DNA of 5,779 bases, taken from contig NZJL01000105.1 of the NCBI GenBank assembly GCA_002692165.1, forward strand, positions 1 through 5,779. The letters are read 5' to 3'. Shown here one piece after another: positions 1-5,779 of the stretch (position 1 is its first letter; each line of letters opens with the position of its first letter). The translations under genes were made by a program, and so were the position numbers. Under the pieces are notes generated by a model. That model made no database searches. It was not told where the DNA came from and saw only the letters and a list, made by a program, of their open reading frames with translations. Source of the stretch: Porticoccaceae bacterium (lineage in GTDB: Bacteria > Pseudomonadota > Gammaproteobacteria > Pseudomonadales > Porticoccaceae).

Positions 1-2
1 GT

Positions 3-632
3 TTCACCAATGAGCCTCTGTCCAAAGAGGTGGTCGATCAGATTATCGAGACGGGCAAATGGGCGCCATCCTCGTTTAACTCGCAAACATGGAAAATTTA
101 CGTAGTTTCAGGTGATCCTCTAGATAAGATCCGAGAAGGAAATACAAACAACACCCTTGCTGGAGTTCCGGTCAAACGCGAGTTTGCCTATGTTGAGGAT
201 TATAAAAACGTTCATAGACAGCATCAAATAGACGTTGCGGTCCAACTTTTTGAGGTGATGGACATAGGGCGCCATGATAAGGAAAAGCGTATGAACTGGA
301 TGTTGCGCGGTTTCAGGCAATTTGATGCCCCGGTTTCTTTGGTCTTAACTTACGACAAATATCTTGAACCTGCTGGAATCACACACTTTGCGTGTGGCTC
401 TTTGGCCTATGGCATTGTGCTTGCGGCCTGGGAACTTGGTGTCGGCTGTATTATCAACGGCCAGGGCATTCAGCAGCCAGATGTGGTGCGCGAACATGCG
501 GGAATCCCAGATGATGAGGTGATAATGATTACCATAGCGATGGGATACCCTGACGATGATTTCCCTGCTAATAGTGTTCGGTCTAGGCGGGCAGATAACG
601 AGGACTTCGTCAACTATATCGGTTTTGACTGA
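3..632 (+). CDS. Nitroreductase-family flavoprotein, 5' end cut by the window
   Basis: The frame is open from the left edge (first full codon at base 3) and ends at TGA 630-632, giving 209 visible residues. A GTG at 30 is in frame, but upstream codons already read as family sequence (FTNEPLSKEVV), so it is not the start; probably only 10-15 residues are missing. The FMN-binding N-terminal block WAPSSFNSQTW is present, although the usual NxQPW is NSQTW here. A helix rich in small residues (FACGSLAYGIVLAAWELGVG) and the C-terminal GYPDDDFPANSVRSRR block also fit; in this family that Arg-rich tail region lies near the flavin phosphate. The known role is NAD(P)H-dependent, FMN-mediated two-electron reduction of nitro compounds, quinones or enones in the cytoplasm, and the physiological substrate cannot be read from sequence. 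It converges with the GST gene, leaving a 114-base gap. Confidence 0.9.
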   Translation, partial: FTNEPLSKEVVDQIIETGKWAPSSFNSQTWKIYVVSGDPLDKIREGNTNNTLAGVPVKREFAYVEDYKNVHRQHQIDVAVQLFEVMDIGRHDKEKRMNWMLRGFRQFDAPVSLVLTYDKYLEPAGITHFACGSLAYGIVLAAWELGVGCIINGQGIQQPDVVREHAGIPDDEVIMITIAMGYPDDDFPANSVRSRRADNEDFVNYIGFD

Positions 633-746
633 AGTCTAAACAGCGATTTGTCCGGTTGGATAGCGGTTTGACAATTTATTTTGGCCGTAAGTGCTGTCCC
701 GCATAACTCGGACGGTTGTAAAGTAGTCGGCCATTAAAAATCAATC

Positions 747-1592
747 TTAATCAAGGTCAGCCGCGTCATGTCTCTCCCGCAACTGCTTTTCCTCGTTGCC
801 CCAGACTTTGTTTACACGCTGACCGCGCTTAACTGCGTTCCTTTCCTTAATGCCAGATGCCCAACGTTGCACGTGAGTATATGTGTGCACTGCCAAAAAC
901 TCTTGGGCATCATATTGACTTCCCAAAACAAGATTGCCATACCATGGGTGAATGGCAATGTCCGCAATCGTGTATTGGTCACCACAAAAAAATTCTCGGT
1001 TTGCAAGATGCTGGTCTAGCACGTCAAGTTGGCGTTTTACCTCCATCGCAAAACGATTTATCGGATACTCATATTTTTCTGGTGCATAAGCATAAAAGTG
1101 TCCGAATCCTCCGCCGAGGTAGGGTGCGCTTCCCATCTGCCAAAAGAGCCAAGACAAGCACTCCGCCTTACCTTCGAGGGTTTCCGGGATAAAAGCATCA
1201 AACTTCTCGGCAAGGTACAGAAGGATAGCACCAGATTCAAAAATACGCGTAGGGGCGGATTGGCTATGATCAACCAGCGCAGGGATTTTGGAGTTGGGGT
1301 TTGCTGCAACGAAACCACTGCCGAATTGTTCACCGGACATTATGTCAATTATCCAGGCATCATATTCCGCTTCCTTTTTTCCGGCAGCGAGGAGCTCTTC
1401 GAGCATCACTGTTACTTTGACTCCATTTGGAGTTGCGAGTGAGTAGAGTTGATGCGGATGTTCACCCATAGGGAGATCTTTTTCATGAGTAGCGCCTGCT
1501 ATTGGTCTGTTGATTGCTGCAAATCTGCCTTCATCATTTTCTTGTTCCCATTTCCAAACCTTTGGTGGGACATATTCTGTAGTCTCTTCCAT
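747..1592 (-). CDS. yghU: YghU-type glutathione S-transferase / disulfide-bond oxidoreductase
   Basis: This is a 281-residue protein; E. coli YghU has 288. Blocks recognised along its length are KVWKWEQ (11-17), INRPIAGATHEKDLP (27-41), QLYSLATPNGVKVTVMLEEL (48-67), ANPNSKIPAL (97-106), ESGAILLYLAEKF (119-131), the long LGGGFGHFYAYAPEKYEYPINRF region (159-181) and a C-terminal RERHDAADL tail. The N-terminal half is the thioredoxin-fold glutathione-binding domain and the rest the all-helical GST domain. In the YghU/Nu class the TPN motif (54-56) takes the place of the usual catalytic Tyr, Ser or Cys, and the family binds two glutathiones, with disulfide reductase and peroxidase activity in the cytoplasm. 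The frame extends 12 bases upstream to a TTG (1604), but the ATG at 1592 is preferred: GGAAG sits five bases before it. Conserved homology begins shortly after this Met. Confidence 0.95.
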   Translation of the reverse strand: MEETTEYVPPKVWKWEQENDEGRFAAINRPIAGATHEKDLPMGEHPHQLYSLATPNGVKVTVMLEELLAAGKKEAEYDAWIIDIMSGEQFGSGFVAANPNSKIPALVDHSQSAPTRIFESGAILLYLAEKFDAFIPETLEGKAECLSWLFWQMGSAPYLGGGFGHFYAYAPEKYEYPINRFAMEVKRQLDVLDQHLANREFFCGDQYTIADIAIHPWYGNLVLGSQYDAQEFLAVHTYTHVQRWASGIKERNAVKRGQRVNKVWGNEEKQLRERHDAADLD

Positions 1593-1597
1593 TTGTG

Positions 1598-1602
1598 CTT
1601 CC
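1598..1602 (-). promoter_or_regulatory. Ribosome binding site deciding the yghU start
   Basis: On the minus strand GGAAG is followed by CACAA and then ATG (1592-1590). Spacing of five bases favours this ATG. The TTG at 1604 directly overlaps the motif and has no good Shine-Dalgarno sequence of its own. Confidence 0.6.
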
Positions 1603-1660
1603 AATAAGTTGATAAAATTGACTAGATTGAAATCTTAACTGCTGAGATAGGCAATAATCA

Positions 1661-1688
1661 GTTATAAGTGGCTCTGAGGTTAAATCAA
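1661..1688 (-). promoter_or_regulatory. Candidate sigma70 promoter for yghU
   Basis: On the minus strand TTGATT (1688-1683) is followed after 16 bases by TATAAC (1666-1661), matching 4/6 and 5/6 of the -35 and -10 consensus. Initiation would be near 1654, giving a leader of about 60 bases before the ATG. This is found by eye in AT-rich DNA, so chance matches are possible. Confidence 0.4.
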
Positions 1689-1738
1689 CAATCTAACAAG
1701 CCAATATTTTAGCTCAAAAAAAATGTGTTTATCGATAT

Positions 1739-1767
1739 TTGAAACTTTTTCTTGGTAGTTCCATAGT
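1739..1767 (+). promoter_or_regulatory. Candidate promoter for the symporter-ThuA unit
   Basis: TTGAAA (1739-1744) and CATAGT (1762-1767) are separated by 17 bases and match consensus at 5/6 and 4/6. An overlapping alternative is TTGGTA (1752-1757) with TACAAC (1775-1780), also spaced 17. Either would leave an untranslated leader of about 70-90 bases before the ATG at 1860. An A8 tract at 1716-1723 lies just upstream and may act like an UP element. No convincing operator palindrome was found. Confidence 0.3.
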
Positions 1768-1859
1768 TTCATTTTACAACCGTTTTGGTTAGGGTGACCA
1801 TCAACGGTGTCATTTGCTTTGCCAACTGCAGCCCAAAATGTGTATCAATCGGATTTGTC

Positions 1860-3590
1860 ATGACACAATTTGAACTTGGCATTACCCTTCTGAGCATGAC
1901 GTTTTTCATGCTGCTTGTCGGATGGATTTCTTACAGGTTGACCAAAGGAACAGTTCTTTCGAGGGATGGTTATTTTCTTGCTGGGCGAGGTTTAAATGCC
2001 TGGTTTATAGCCGGATCTCTTTTGCTGACAAATTTAAGTGCGGAACAACTTATTGGCTTAAATGGCTCTGCGTATGGTTACAATCTCAGCAGTATGGCAT
2101 GGGAGGTGACTGCTGCGTTTTCAACGATTTGCATGGCTTTTTTTTTCTTGCCTCGTTATCTTGCCGGCGGCTTCACTACGCTGCCTCAGTTTCTTAGCGA
2201 TCGATTTGATGATGACGTTAGAAAACTCTCAGTAATTCTCTTTATGCTTGGTTACGGTCTCGTGACCATACCTTCTGTGCTCTATTCAGGATCGATCGCG
2301 GTGCTGCAGCTTTTCAATGTTCCTAAACTTTTAAACTTGTCCTATGAGTACTCCATATTTTTTACGATTTTTATTATTGGTGGGGTTGGTTCAGTATACG
2401 CTGTTTTCGGCGGTTTGAGGGCTGTTGTGGTATCTGACACCCTTAATGGCATAGGTTTATTAATTATCGGATTAACGGTGCCTGTTTTGGGCTTGTCGCT
2501 GCTTGGAGAGGGGAGCACTGCTGCTGGGCTTAGGATCGTTTTAAATGAAAATACTGATAAACTCAATGCAATAGGTTCGACATCTGACCCTACGCCTTTT
2601 GCCACGGTTTTCACAGGCATGATCTTTGCAAATCTTTTTTACTGGTGCAGTAATCAATATGTCATCCAGCGGACGTTGGGTGCTAAAAGCTTAGCGGAGG
2701 GCCAAAAGGGTGTTCTTTTTTCGGGTTTTTTCAAGGTTCTCGTGCCATTTTTAATGATGTTTCCAGGGTTGATCGCATTCCACCTTTATGGCCCGAAGGC
2801 ACCAGGCGCTGGTCTCGCATCAATCGACTCAGCTTATCCCCAATTGGTGGCAGATGTTTTGCCCGTCTATGCCATGGGTTTTTTTTTGGCTGTGTTACTT
2901 GGGGCGGTTTTTAGTTCGTTTAATTCGTTGTTAAACAGTGCCGCGACATTATTTTGTTTGGACATATATCTGCCATATAAGAATCGGCATGGCCGAACGC
3001 CTGTTTCCGATTTTGAAGTAATTAGGACCGCCAAATATGCCTCATTGGCAATTGCGTTATTGTCTTTCCTCGTCGCACCGCTGCTGCAGTATGCGCCTGA
3101 AGGCCTTTGGCAGGTAATTCGGATATTTACCGGGTTTTATAACATTCCGGTCATAGCTATTGTGCTAGTGGGATTCTTTGCAAGGCAAGTACCTGCATTA
3201 GGCCCCAAGCTCATTATAGGCTTCCACATCATTGCATACGGTCTGCTTAAATTTGTTTTTCATGATTTTGTCGACCTTCATTTTCTTCATCTATACGCTA
3301 TCTTGTTCGTGATTGAGATAGGTATGATGCTTTTAATTGGCCGACTCTATCCTCGTGAAGATTTCTCAAATTATGATTTAAATCAGCGTGATGTTCTCCT
3401 TCAATCATGGAGGTTTGCGATACCGTGTTCTTTATCTCTAGGATCGTTAGTAATAGCGCTATATGTGTTGCTTTCGCCGATCGGACTTGTGGGCGGGAAT
3501 GATATTTTTTTCTGGCCCATTAATATTGGTTTAATCCTACTGAATCTGCTAGTTTGGTTGGTTTTTTTCAAGAGGCACTCATGGGTGTGA
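1860..3590 (+). CDS. Sodium:solute symporter (SSS/SLC5 family), YidK/SGLT-like
   Basis: This is an inner-membrane protein of 576 residues with roughly fourteen hydrophobic segments, close in length to E. coli YidK (about 570). Diagnostic SSS blocks are GYFLAGRGLNAWFIAGSLLLTNLSAEQLIGLNGSAY (37-72, first core helix), VFGGLRAVVVSDTLNGIGL (182-200), YWCSNQYVIQRTLGAKSLAEGQKG (261-284) and SSFNSLLNSAATLFCLDIY (352-370). The Ser-Ser at 352-353 aligns with the Na+-ligand serines of helix 8 in vSGLT. Established role of the family: Na+-coupled uptake of sugars, amino acids or other organic solutes. The YidK/SGLT branch and the ThuA neighbour favour a sugar-like substrate, but this is inference. The frame runs upstream to a TTG at 1785, yet those 25 codons (two Cys-rich stretches) do not resemble an SSS N-terminus. 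ATG 1860, with a weak GGA six bases before it, is preferred. Confidence 0.93.
   Translation: MTQFELGITLLSMTFFMLLVGWISYRLTKGTVLSRDGYFLAGRGLNAWFIAGSLLLTNLSAEQLIGLNGSAYGYNLSSMAWEVTAAFSTICMAFFFLPRYLAGGFTTLPQFLSDRFDDDVRKLSVILFMLGYGLVTIPSVLYSGSIAVLQLFNVPKLLNLSYEYSIFFTIFIIGGVGSVYAVFGGLRAVVVSDTLNGIGLLIIGLTVPVLGLSLLGEGSTAAGLRIVLNENTDKLNAIGSTSDPTPFATVFTGMIFANLFYWCSNQYVIQRTLGAKSLAEGQKGVLFSGFFKVLVPFLMMFPGLIAFHLYGPKAPGAGLASIDSAYPQLVADVLPVYAMGFFLAVLLGAVFSSFNSLLNSAATLFCLDIYLPYKNRHGRTPVSDFEVIRTAKYASLAIALLSFLVAPLLQYAPEGLWQVIRIFTGFYNIPVIAIVLVGFFARQVPALGPKLIIGFHIIAYGLLKFVFHDFVDLHFLHLYAILFVIEIGMMLLIGRLYPREDFSNYDLNQRDVLLQSWRFAIPCSLSLGSLVIALYVLLSPIGLVGGNDIFFWPINIGLILLNLLVWLVFFKRHSWV
3571..3575 (+). promoter_or_regulatory. 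Ribosome binding site of the ThuA-like gene, inside the symporter gene
   Basis: AGAGG lies five bases before ATG 3581, within the last codons of the symporter gene. It selects this ATG over an upstream in-frame TTG at 3554 and indicates translational coupling. Confidence 0.65.
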
Positions 3591-4426
3591 TTAACTACTC
3601 AGCAAACAAACAAATTTTGGTTGTCGCTCGCGGACATCCATATCCCAGAGATGCGCTCGGTCATTTGTTCGATGGACTAAATGATTGCTGTTGGTCTCTC
3701 GTTGAGCAGCCAGCTGCGCGCCGTTTCTTTAACCCAGAAAGCATTGGAGATTATGCCGCCATCGTTTGTTATGACATGCCGGGAGTGGATTTCACCGGAG
3801 AAAAAGATGCGCCCAGACTGATTGATCCTGACGAATCATTGAAGATTGATATGCTGGCCATGCTCGAGGCCGGTATGGGAATGGTATTTCTTCACCATGC
3901 CTTGGCTGCCTGGCCAGCTTGGGAAGAGTACGGGAAAATAGTTGGAGGACGTTTTCTTTATCGGCCTGCTTGCCTGAATGGTCAGGTTTGGCCTGATTCA
4001 GGCTATCGTCACGAAGTTCAACATACAATCAAAATTAAGCTGGATCATCCGGTGACAGATGGACTCCCGAGGAGTTTCAGCATGGTTGATGAGCTGTACC
4101 TTTGTCCGATATTCACAACCGAAATAGTCCCAATATTGGTGAGTGACTTTACCTTCTCAGCTGAAAATTTCTACTCAGCAAAGCTCGCAGTTGAGGGAAA
4201 GATGCACCAGAATCAAGGATGGTCGCATCCGAAGGGCAGCAACGTGGTTGGATGGGTCAAACATTACAAGACAAGTCCGATTGTCTATTTGCAGGGCGGA
4301 GACACAGAGTCAGCACTGTTAAATCCTGATTTCAGCCAGATTGTTTGTAACGCCGTGCGGTGGGTAAGTTCTCGCGAAGCACATGACTGGGCTGTTACTT
4401 CCTATGGGAATCAACAGCTTAAATAA
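3581..4426 (+). CDS. ThuA-like protein (glutamine amidotransferase-like fold)
   Basis: This is a 281-residue cytoplasmic protein with no signal peptide. ThuA-family landmarks in order are an early strand and turn ILVVARGHPYPRDAL (12-26), DYAAIVCYDMPG (57-68), GMGMVFLHHALAAWPAWEEY (98-117), IVGGRF (120-125), LDHPVTDGLP.SFSMVDELYL (154-174) and a C-terminal IVYLQGGD...NPDFSQIVCNAVRWV (234-262). The fold belongs to the class I glutamine amidotransferase-like superfamily, but the position of the nucleophilic Cys carries His-His (105-106) instead, as is usual for ThuA proteins, so no glutaminase activity is expected. Family members occur in trehalose and other sugar-utilisation clusters of rhizobia and marine bacteria; the exact reaction is poorly defined. 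Its start overlaps the symporter stop by 10 bases (3581-3590), so the pair is almost certainly co-translated. The substrate is unknown. Confidence 0.82.
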   Translation: MGVINYSANKQILVVARGHPYPRDALGHLFDGLNDCCWSLVEQPAARRFFNPESIGDYAAIVCYDMPGVDFTGEKDAPRLIDPDESLKIDMLAMLEAGMGMVFLHHALAAWPAWEEYGKIVGGRFLYRPACLNGQVWPDSGYRHEVQHTIKIKLDHPVTDGLPRSFSMVDELYLCPIFTTEIVPILVSDFTFSAENFYSAKLAVEGKMHQNQGWSHPKGSNVVGWVKHYKTSPIVYLQGGDTESALLNPDFSQIVCNAVRWVSSREAHDWAVTSYGNQQLK

Positions 4427-4455
4427 TTGCATCAAATGTCGCAGCAGTCGCTTAG

Positions 4456-4485
4456 TTCAGATTGTCTAAAATAATGGGTTATAAT
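4456..4485 (+). promoter_or_regulatory. Likely sigma70 promoter for the DUF350-transglutaminase unit
   Basis: A perfect -10 TATAAT (4480-4485) is preceded, after 18 bases, by TTCAGA (4456-4461; 4/6 of TTGACA). Transcription would begin near 4492, leaving about 42 bases before the preferred TTG start at 4534. It would separate this unit from the ThuA gene, although read-through is possible because no hairpin terminator is visible in 4427-4455. Confidence 0.5.
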
Positions 4486-4521
4486 CGGCAGACTAAAACA
4501 ACTTGCTTATCAACCGTTTGT

Positions 4522-4527
4522 AGGGGA
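4522..4527 (+). promoter_or_regulatory. Strong ribosome binding site that fixes a TTG start
   Basis: AGGGGA is six bases upstream of TTG 4534. No comparable site precedes the in-frame TTG at 4462 or ATG at 4474. The ATG also lies upstream of the predicted transcription start, so it would not be on the main transcript. Confidence 0.6.
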
Positions 4528-4533
4528 ATTAGT

Positions 4534-4764
4534 TTGGAAATAGAGTTTATATCTGCGTCGTTCGTAAATCTTTTAATTAATTTAAGTTATTCGATCATTG
4601 CTGTCGTAGTCGGCGTCTACTGTCTTCTTTGGGTCGACGATAAGCTGTTAAAAAATATTGACCTTGAGGAGGAGATGAAACAAGGCAACATTGCAGTAGC
4701 CATCTTTGCTTCTACCATTTTAATCTTTGTCGCAATAATAATTGCCTTTGGCTTTCGGGGCTAG
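4534..4764 (+). CDS. Small DUF350-family inner-membrane protein
   Basis: Read from the TTG at 4534, this is a 76-residue protein of two hydrophobic helices (about 10-33 and 52-73) joined by a charged cytoplasmic or periplasmic loop. The loop and following sequence, WVDDKLLKNIDLEEEMKQGN and IAVAIFASTI (33-62), match the DUF350 signature of an acidic D.EEE..GN turn followed by AVA. It has one DUF350 unit, whereas E. coli YjfL carries two. DUF350 function is not established; in enterobacteria family members sit next to ATP-grasp amidoligase (YjfC/glutathionylspermidine synthase-like) and PspA-like genes. A longer frame from TTG 4462 adds 24 polar residues rich in Thr and Cys that are unlike the family. 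It is two bases upstream of the transglutaminase gene (TAG 4762-4764, ATG 4767), so the two form an operon. Confidence 0.75.
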   Translation: MEIEFISASFVNLLINLSYSIIAVVVGVYCLLWVDDKLLKNIDLEEEMKQGNIAVAIFASTILIFVAIIIAFGFRG

Positions 4765-4766
4765 CA

Positions 4767-5612
4767 ATGTCATTGAGTGACGGTCGCATGACGGTTGTTC
4801 TTTTTTTTTCTATCTGCTTTGTGCTGTTGGGGAATGGTTTTGCTCAAAAACGGCCGGCAGAGCCTAATTTTCTGAGTGAATCGTCATCTCTTATAGAATT
4901 GCCTAAAAAGGAGCAATCCGAGGCGCATGAGGACGAAGGGAGCTTGCATATTTTTTCGACAAATACCCTTCTTGCGCCGGGCGACCTCCGCACTAAACTA
5001 GGGCAGTTGCGCGACGCTATCTATGTTGTACCCCTCGGCAATCCCAAGACAGGCGTTATTAACATGGCGGCGCCCTCGCTCACTGGAGATCATCGCCTCG
5101 TCAACTCATACCTCGAGGGCTATTATCCTTACTTTGTTGACAATCCGATGATCCCTCTCTACGTTCTCTCCAAGAGGAAACAGTATCAACTCGATGCTGA
5201 TCAGTATAGAGGTCGGGAAGAAGTCTGGCAGACAAGCCGAGAGGCGTTTTCTTTCTCCCGGGGGGACTGCGAGGACCATGCTCTGATTCTTGCTGACTGG
5301 TTGATAGGAATTGGTGAAGACGCCCGGGTTGTATTAGGAGATTATCGAGGCGGCGGTCATGCGTGGGTTGTTCTTTTCAAAGGCGGCAAAGAATTCTTAC
5401 TTGAGGCAACTAAAAAGGACGGCGTAGGACGGAACAGGGCATATCCACTAGCATCACTCCATAACGAATATCATCCACAAATTATGTTTAACCGGAGCGA
5501 ATTTTGGGAAAACAGTGGTTCTAAATACACAACTCGTTATAGTGGGCGCAGTTGGCGACTTCAGAGCCGTTACCATCGAGAGTCGCTAGACTCCAGTCCA
5601 AACTCAATCTAG
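4767..5612 (+). CDS. Exported transglutaminase-like cysteine enzyme
   Basis: This is a 281-residue protein. Residues 8-26 (Met-Thr-Val-Val then a Phe/Leu-rich core ending GFA) form a Sec signal peptide, with a plausible cut after Ala26; a second start at Met8 would give a tidier signal. Residues 30-60 are polar, acidic and probably disordered. The core carries the transglutaminase/papain-like triad: RGDCEDHA with Cys168, GGGHAWVV with His198, and FLLEATKK with Glu213 in the usual Asp position. Fold members cleave or form amide bonds, and relatives include bacterial transglutaminase-like cysteine proteinases such as LapG. The spacing Cys-30-His-15-acid is compatible with these but does not prove LapG function, and no LapD- or LapA-like partner is in view. 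It is expected in the periplasm or anchored in the inner membrane. It is co-transcribed with the DUF350 gene just upstream. The true substrate is unknown. Confidence 0.85.
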   Translation: MSLSDGRMTVVLFFSICFVLLGNGFAQKRPAEPNFLSESSSLIELPKKEQSEAHEDEGSLHIFSTNTLLAPGDLRTKLGQLRDAIYVVPLGNPKTGVINMAAPSLTGDHRLVNSYLEGYYPYFVDNPMIPLYVLSKRKQYQLDADQYRGREEVWQTSREAFSFSRGDCEDHALILADWLIGIGEDARVVLGDYRGGGHAWVVLFKGGKEFLLEATKKDGVGRNRAYPLASLHNEYHPQIMFNRSEFWENSGSKYTTRYSGRSWRLQSRYHRESLDSSPNSI

Positions 5613-5779
5613 GGTAGCTCGAACACATAAATTGCATTACCACCATCAGGTTGATAGATTTCTGGACTGACAGTGCTTGTCAACGCCCTGAAAACCCCCA
5701 TTCCTGATGTGACGCTAACAAACTGTTTCCCGTCAGATTTGTATGTAATTGGAAACCCATGCAATGCTGAGCTCAGTCG
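5609..5779 (-). CDS. PQQ-dependent alcohol dehydrogenase, C-terminal fragment (continues off the window)
   Basis: The reverse strand is open from the right edge for 56 codons to a TAG at 5611-5609; no start lies in view. The peptide reads HGFPITYKSDGKQFVSV, then TSGMGVF, and ends GGNAIYVFELP. This resembles the last propeller blade and terminus of quinoprotein methanol/ethanol dehydrogenases, in which a GxPxTY..DGKQYVAV strand pair precedes a terminal GNxLxVFxLP. These are periplasmic eight-bladed propellers oxidising alcohols with pyrroloquinoline quinone and passing electrons to a cytochrome c. The stop directly after VFELP means there is no fused C-terminal cytochrome domain, so it would be a type without one. 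Its stop overlaps the stop of the transglutaminase gene by four bases (CTAG, 5609-5612). Subtype and substrate cannot be judged from this fragment. Confidence 0.75.
   Translation of the reverse strand, partial: RLSSALHGFPITYKSDGKQFVSVTSGMGVFRALTSTVSPEIYQPDGGNAIYVFELP

Noticed and set aside
683..732. Inverted GGCCG ... CGGCC between the convergent nitroreductase and yghU genes, as a possible bidirectional terminator
   Set aside because: The arms are only five bases long and about 40 bases apart, with no adjacent T-run in the right place. It is not a credible intrinsic terminator.
768..1442. Several plus-strand open frames across the yghU gene
   Set aside because: They lie opposite a gene with strong, continuous YghU similarity and have no recognisable protein content, so they are shadows.
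1739..1771. TGAAAC ... GTTTCA inverted pair upstream of the symporter as an operator
   Set aside because: The arms are six bases with a loop of about 20 in AT-rich DNA and overlap promoter-like sequence by chance. There is no adjacent regulator gene to support it.
2342..2620. Minus-strand open frame of 92 codons inside the symporter gene
   Set aside because: The symporter frame there contains conserved SSS motifs, and the antisense peptide is low-complexity Pro/Ser/Lys sequence with no family likeness.
3792..4028. Minus-strand open frame of 78 codons inside the ThuA-like gene
   Set aside because: It is antisense to the conserved ThuA core, with no ribosome binding site or recognisable domain.
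1..5779. Mobile element, CRISPR array, tRNA or defence system
   Set aside because: No direct-repeat array, transposase, integrase, tRNA-like clover arms or nuclease/helicase motifs were seen; all coding space is taken by metabolic and envelope genes.

Overview
The window looks like chromosomal DNA of a Gram-negative proteobacterium. A gammaproteobacterium, possibly marine, is the best guess, because the GST matches Escherichia coli YghU closely, the symporter resembles E. coli YidK, and a periplasmic-type PQQ alcohol dehydrogenase is present. This is inferred from remembered family sequences, not from a search. Base composition is moderate to AT-leaning. No tRNA, rRNA, CRISPR array, insertion sequence or phage gene was seen.

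Layout from left to right: (1) the 3' part of a nitroreductase-family flavoprotein gene (+), missing only its first residues; (2) converging on it, a yghU-type glutathione S-transferase gene (-); (3) an AT-rich divergent intergenic region of about 270 bases with candidate promoters in both directions; (4) a two-gene unit (+) of a sodium:solute symporter of the YidK/SGLT type and a ThuA-like protein whose ATG lies inside the end of the symporter gene; (5) a second two-gene unit (+), with its own good sigma70-type promoter, of a tiny DUF350 membrane protein and an exported transglutaminase-like (Cys-His-acid) protein; (6) the last 56 codons of a PQQ-dependent alcohol dehydrogenase (-), whose stop codon shares the bases CTAG with the stop of the transglutaminase gene.

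How the genes may work together: the symporter and the ThuA-like enzyme are probably translationally coupled. They suggest uptake and intracellular processing of a sugar or related small organic solute. DUF350 plus transglutaminase forms a compact envelope module of unknown function: one small two-helix membrane protein and one secreted or membrane-anchored papain-like enzyme. The nitroreductase and YghU are generic redox and detoxification enzymes with no evident link to the rest. Four of the genes are better read from starts inside their longest open frames. Those preferred starts are used here, with reasons.
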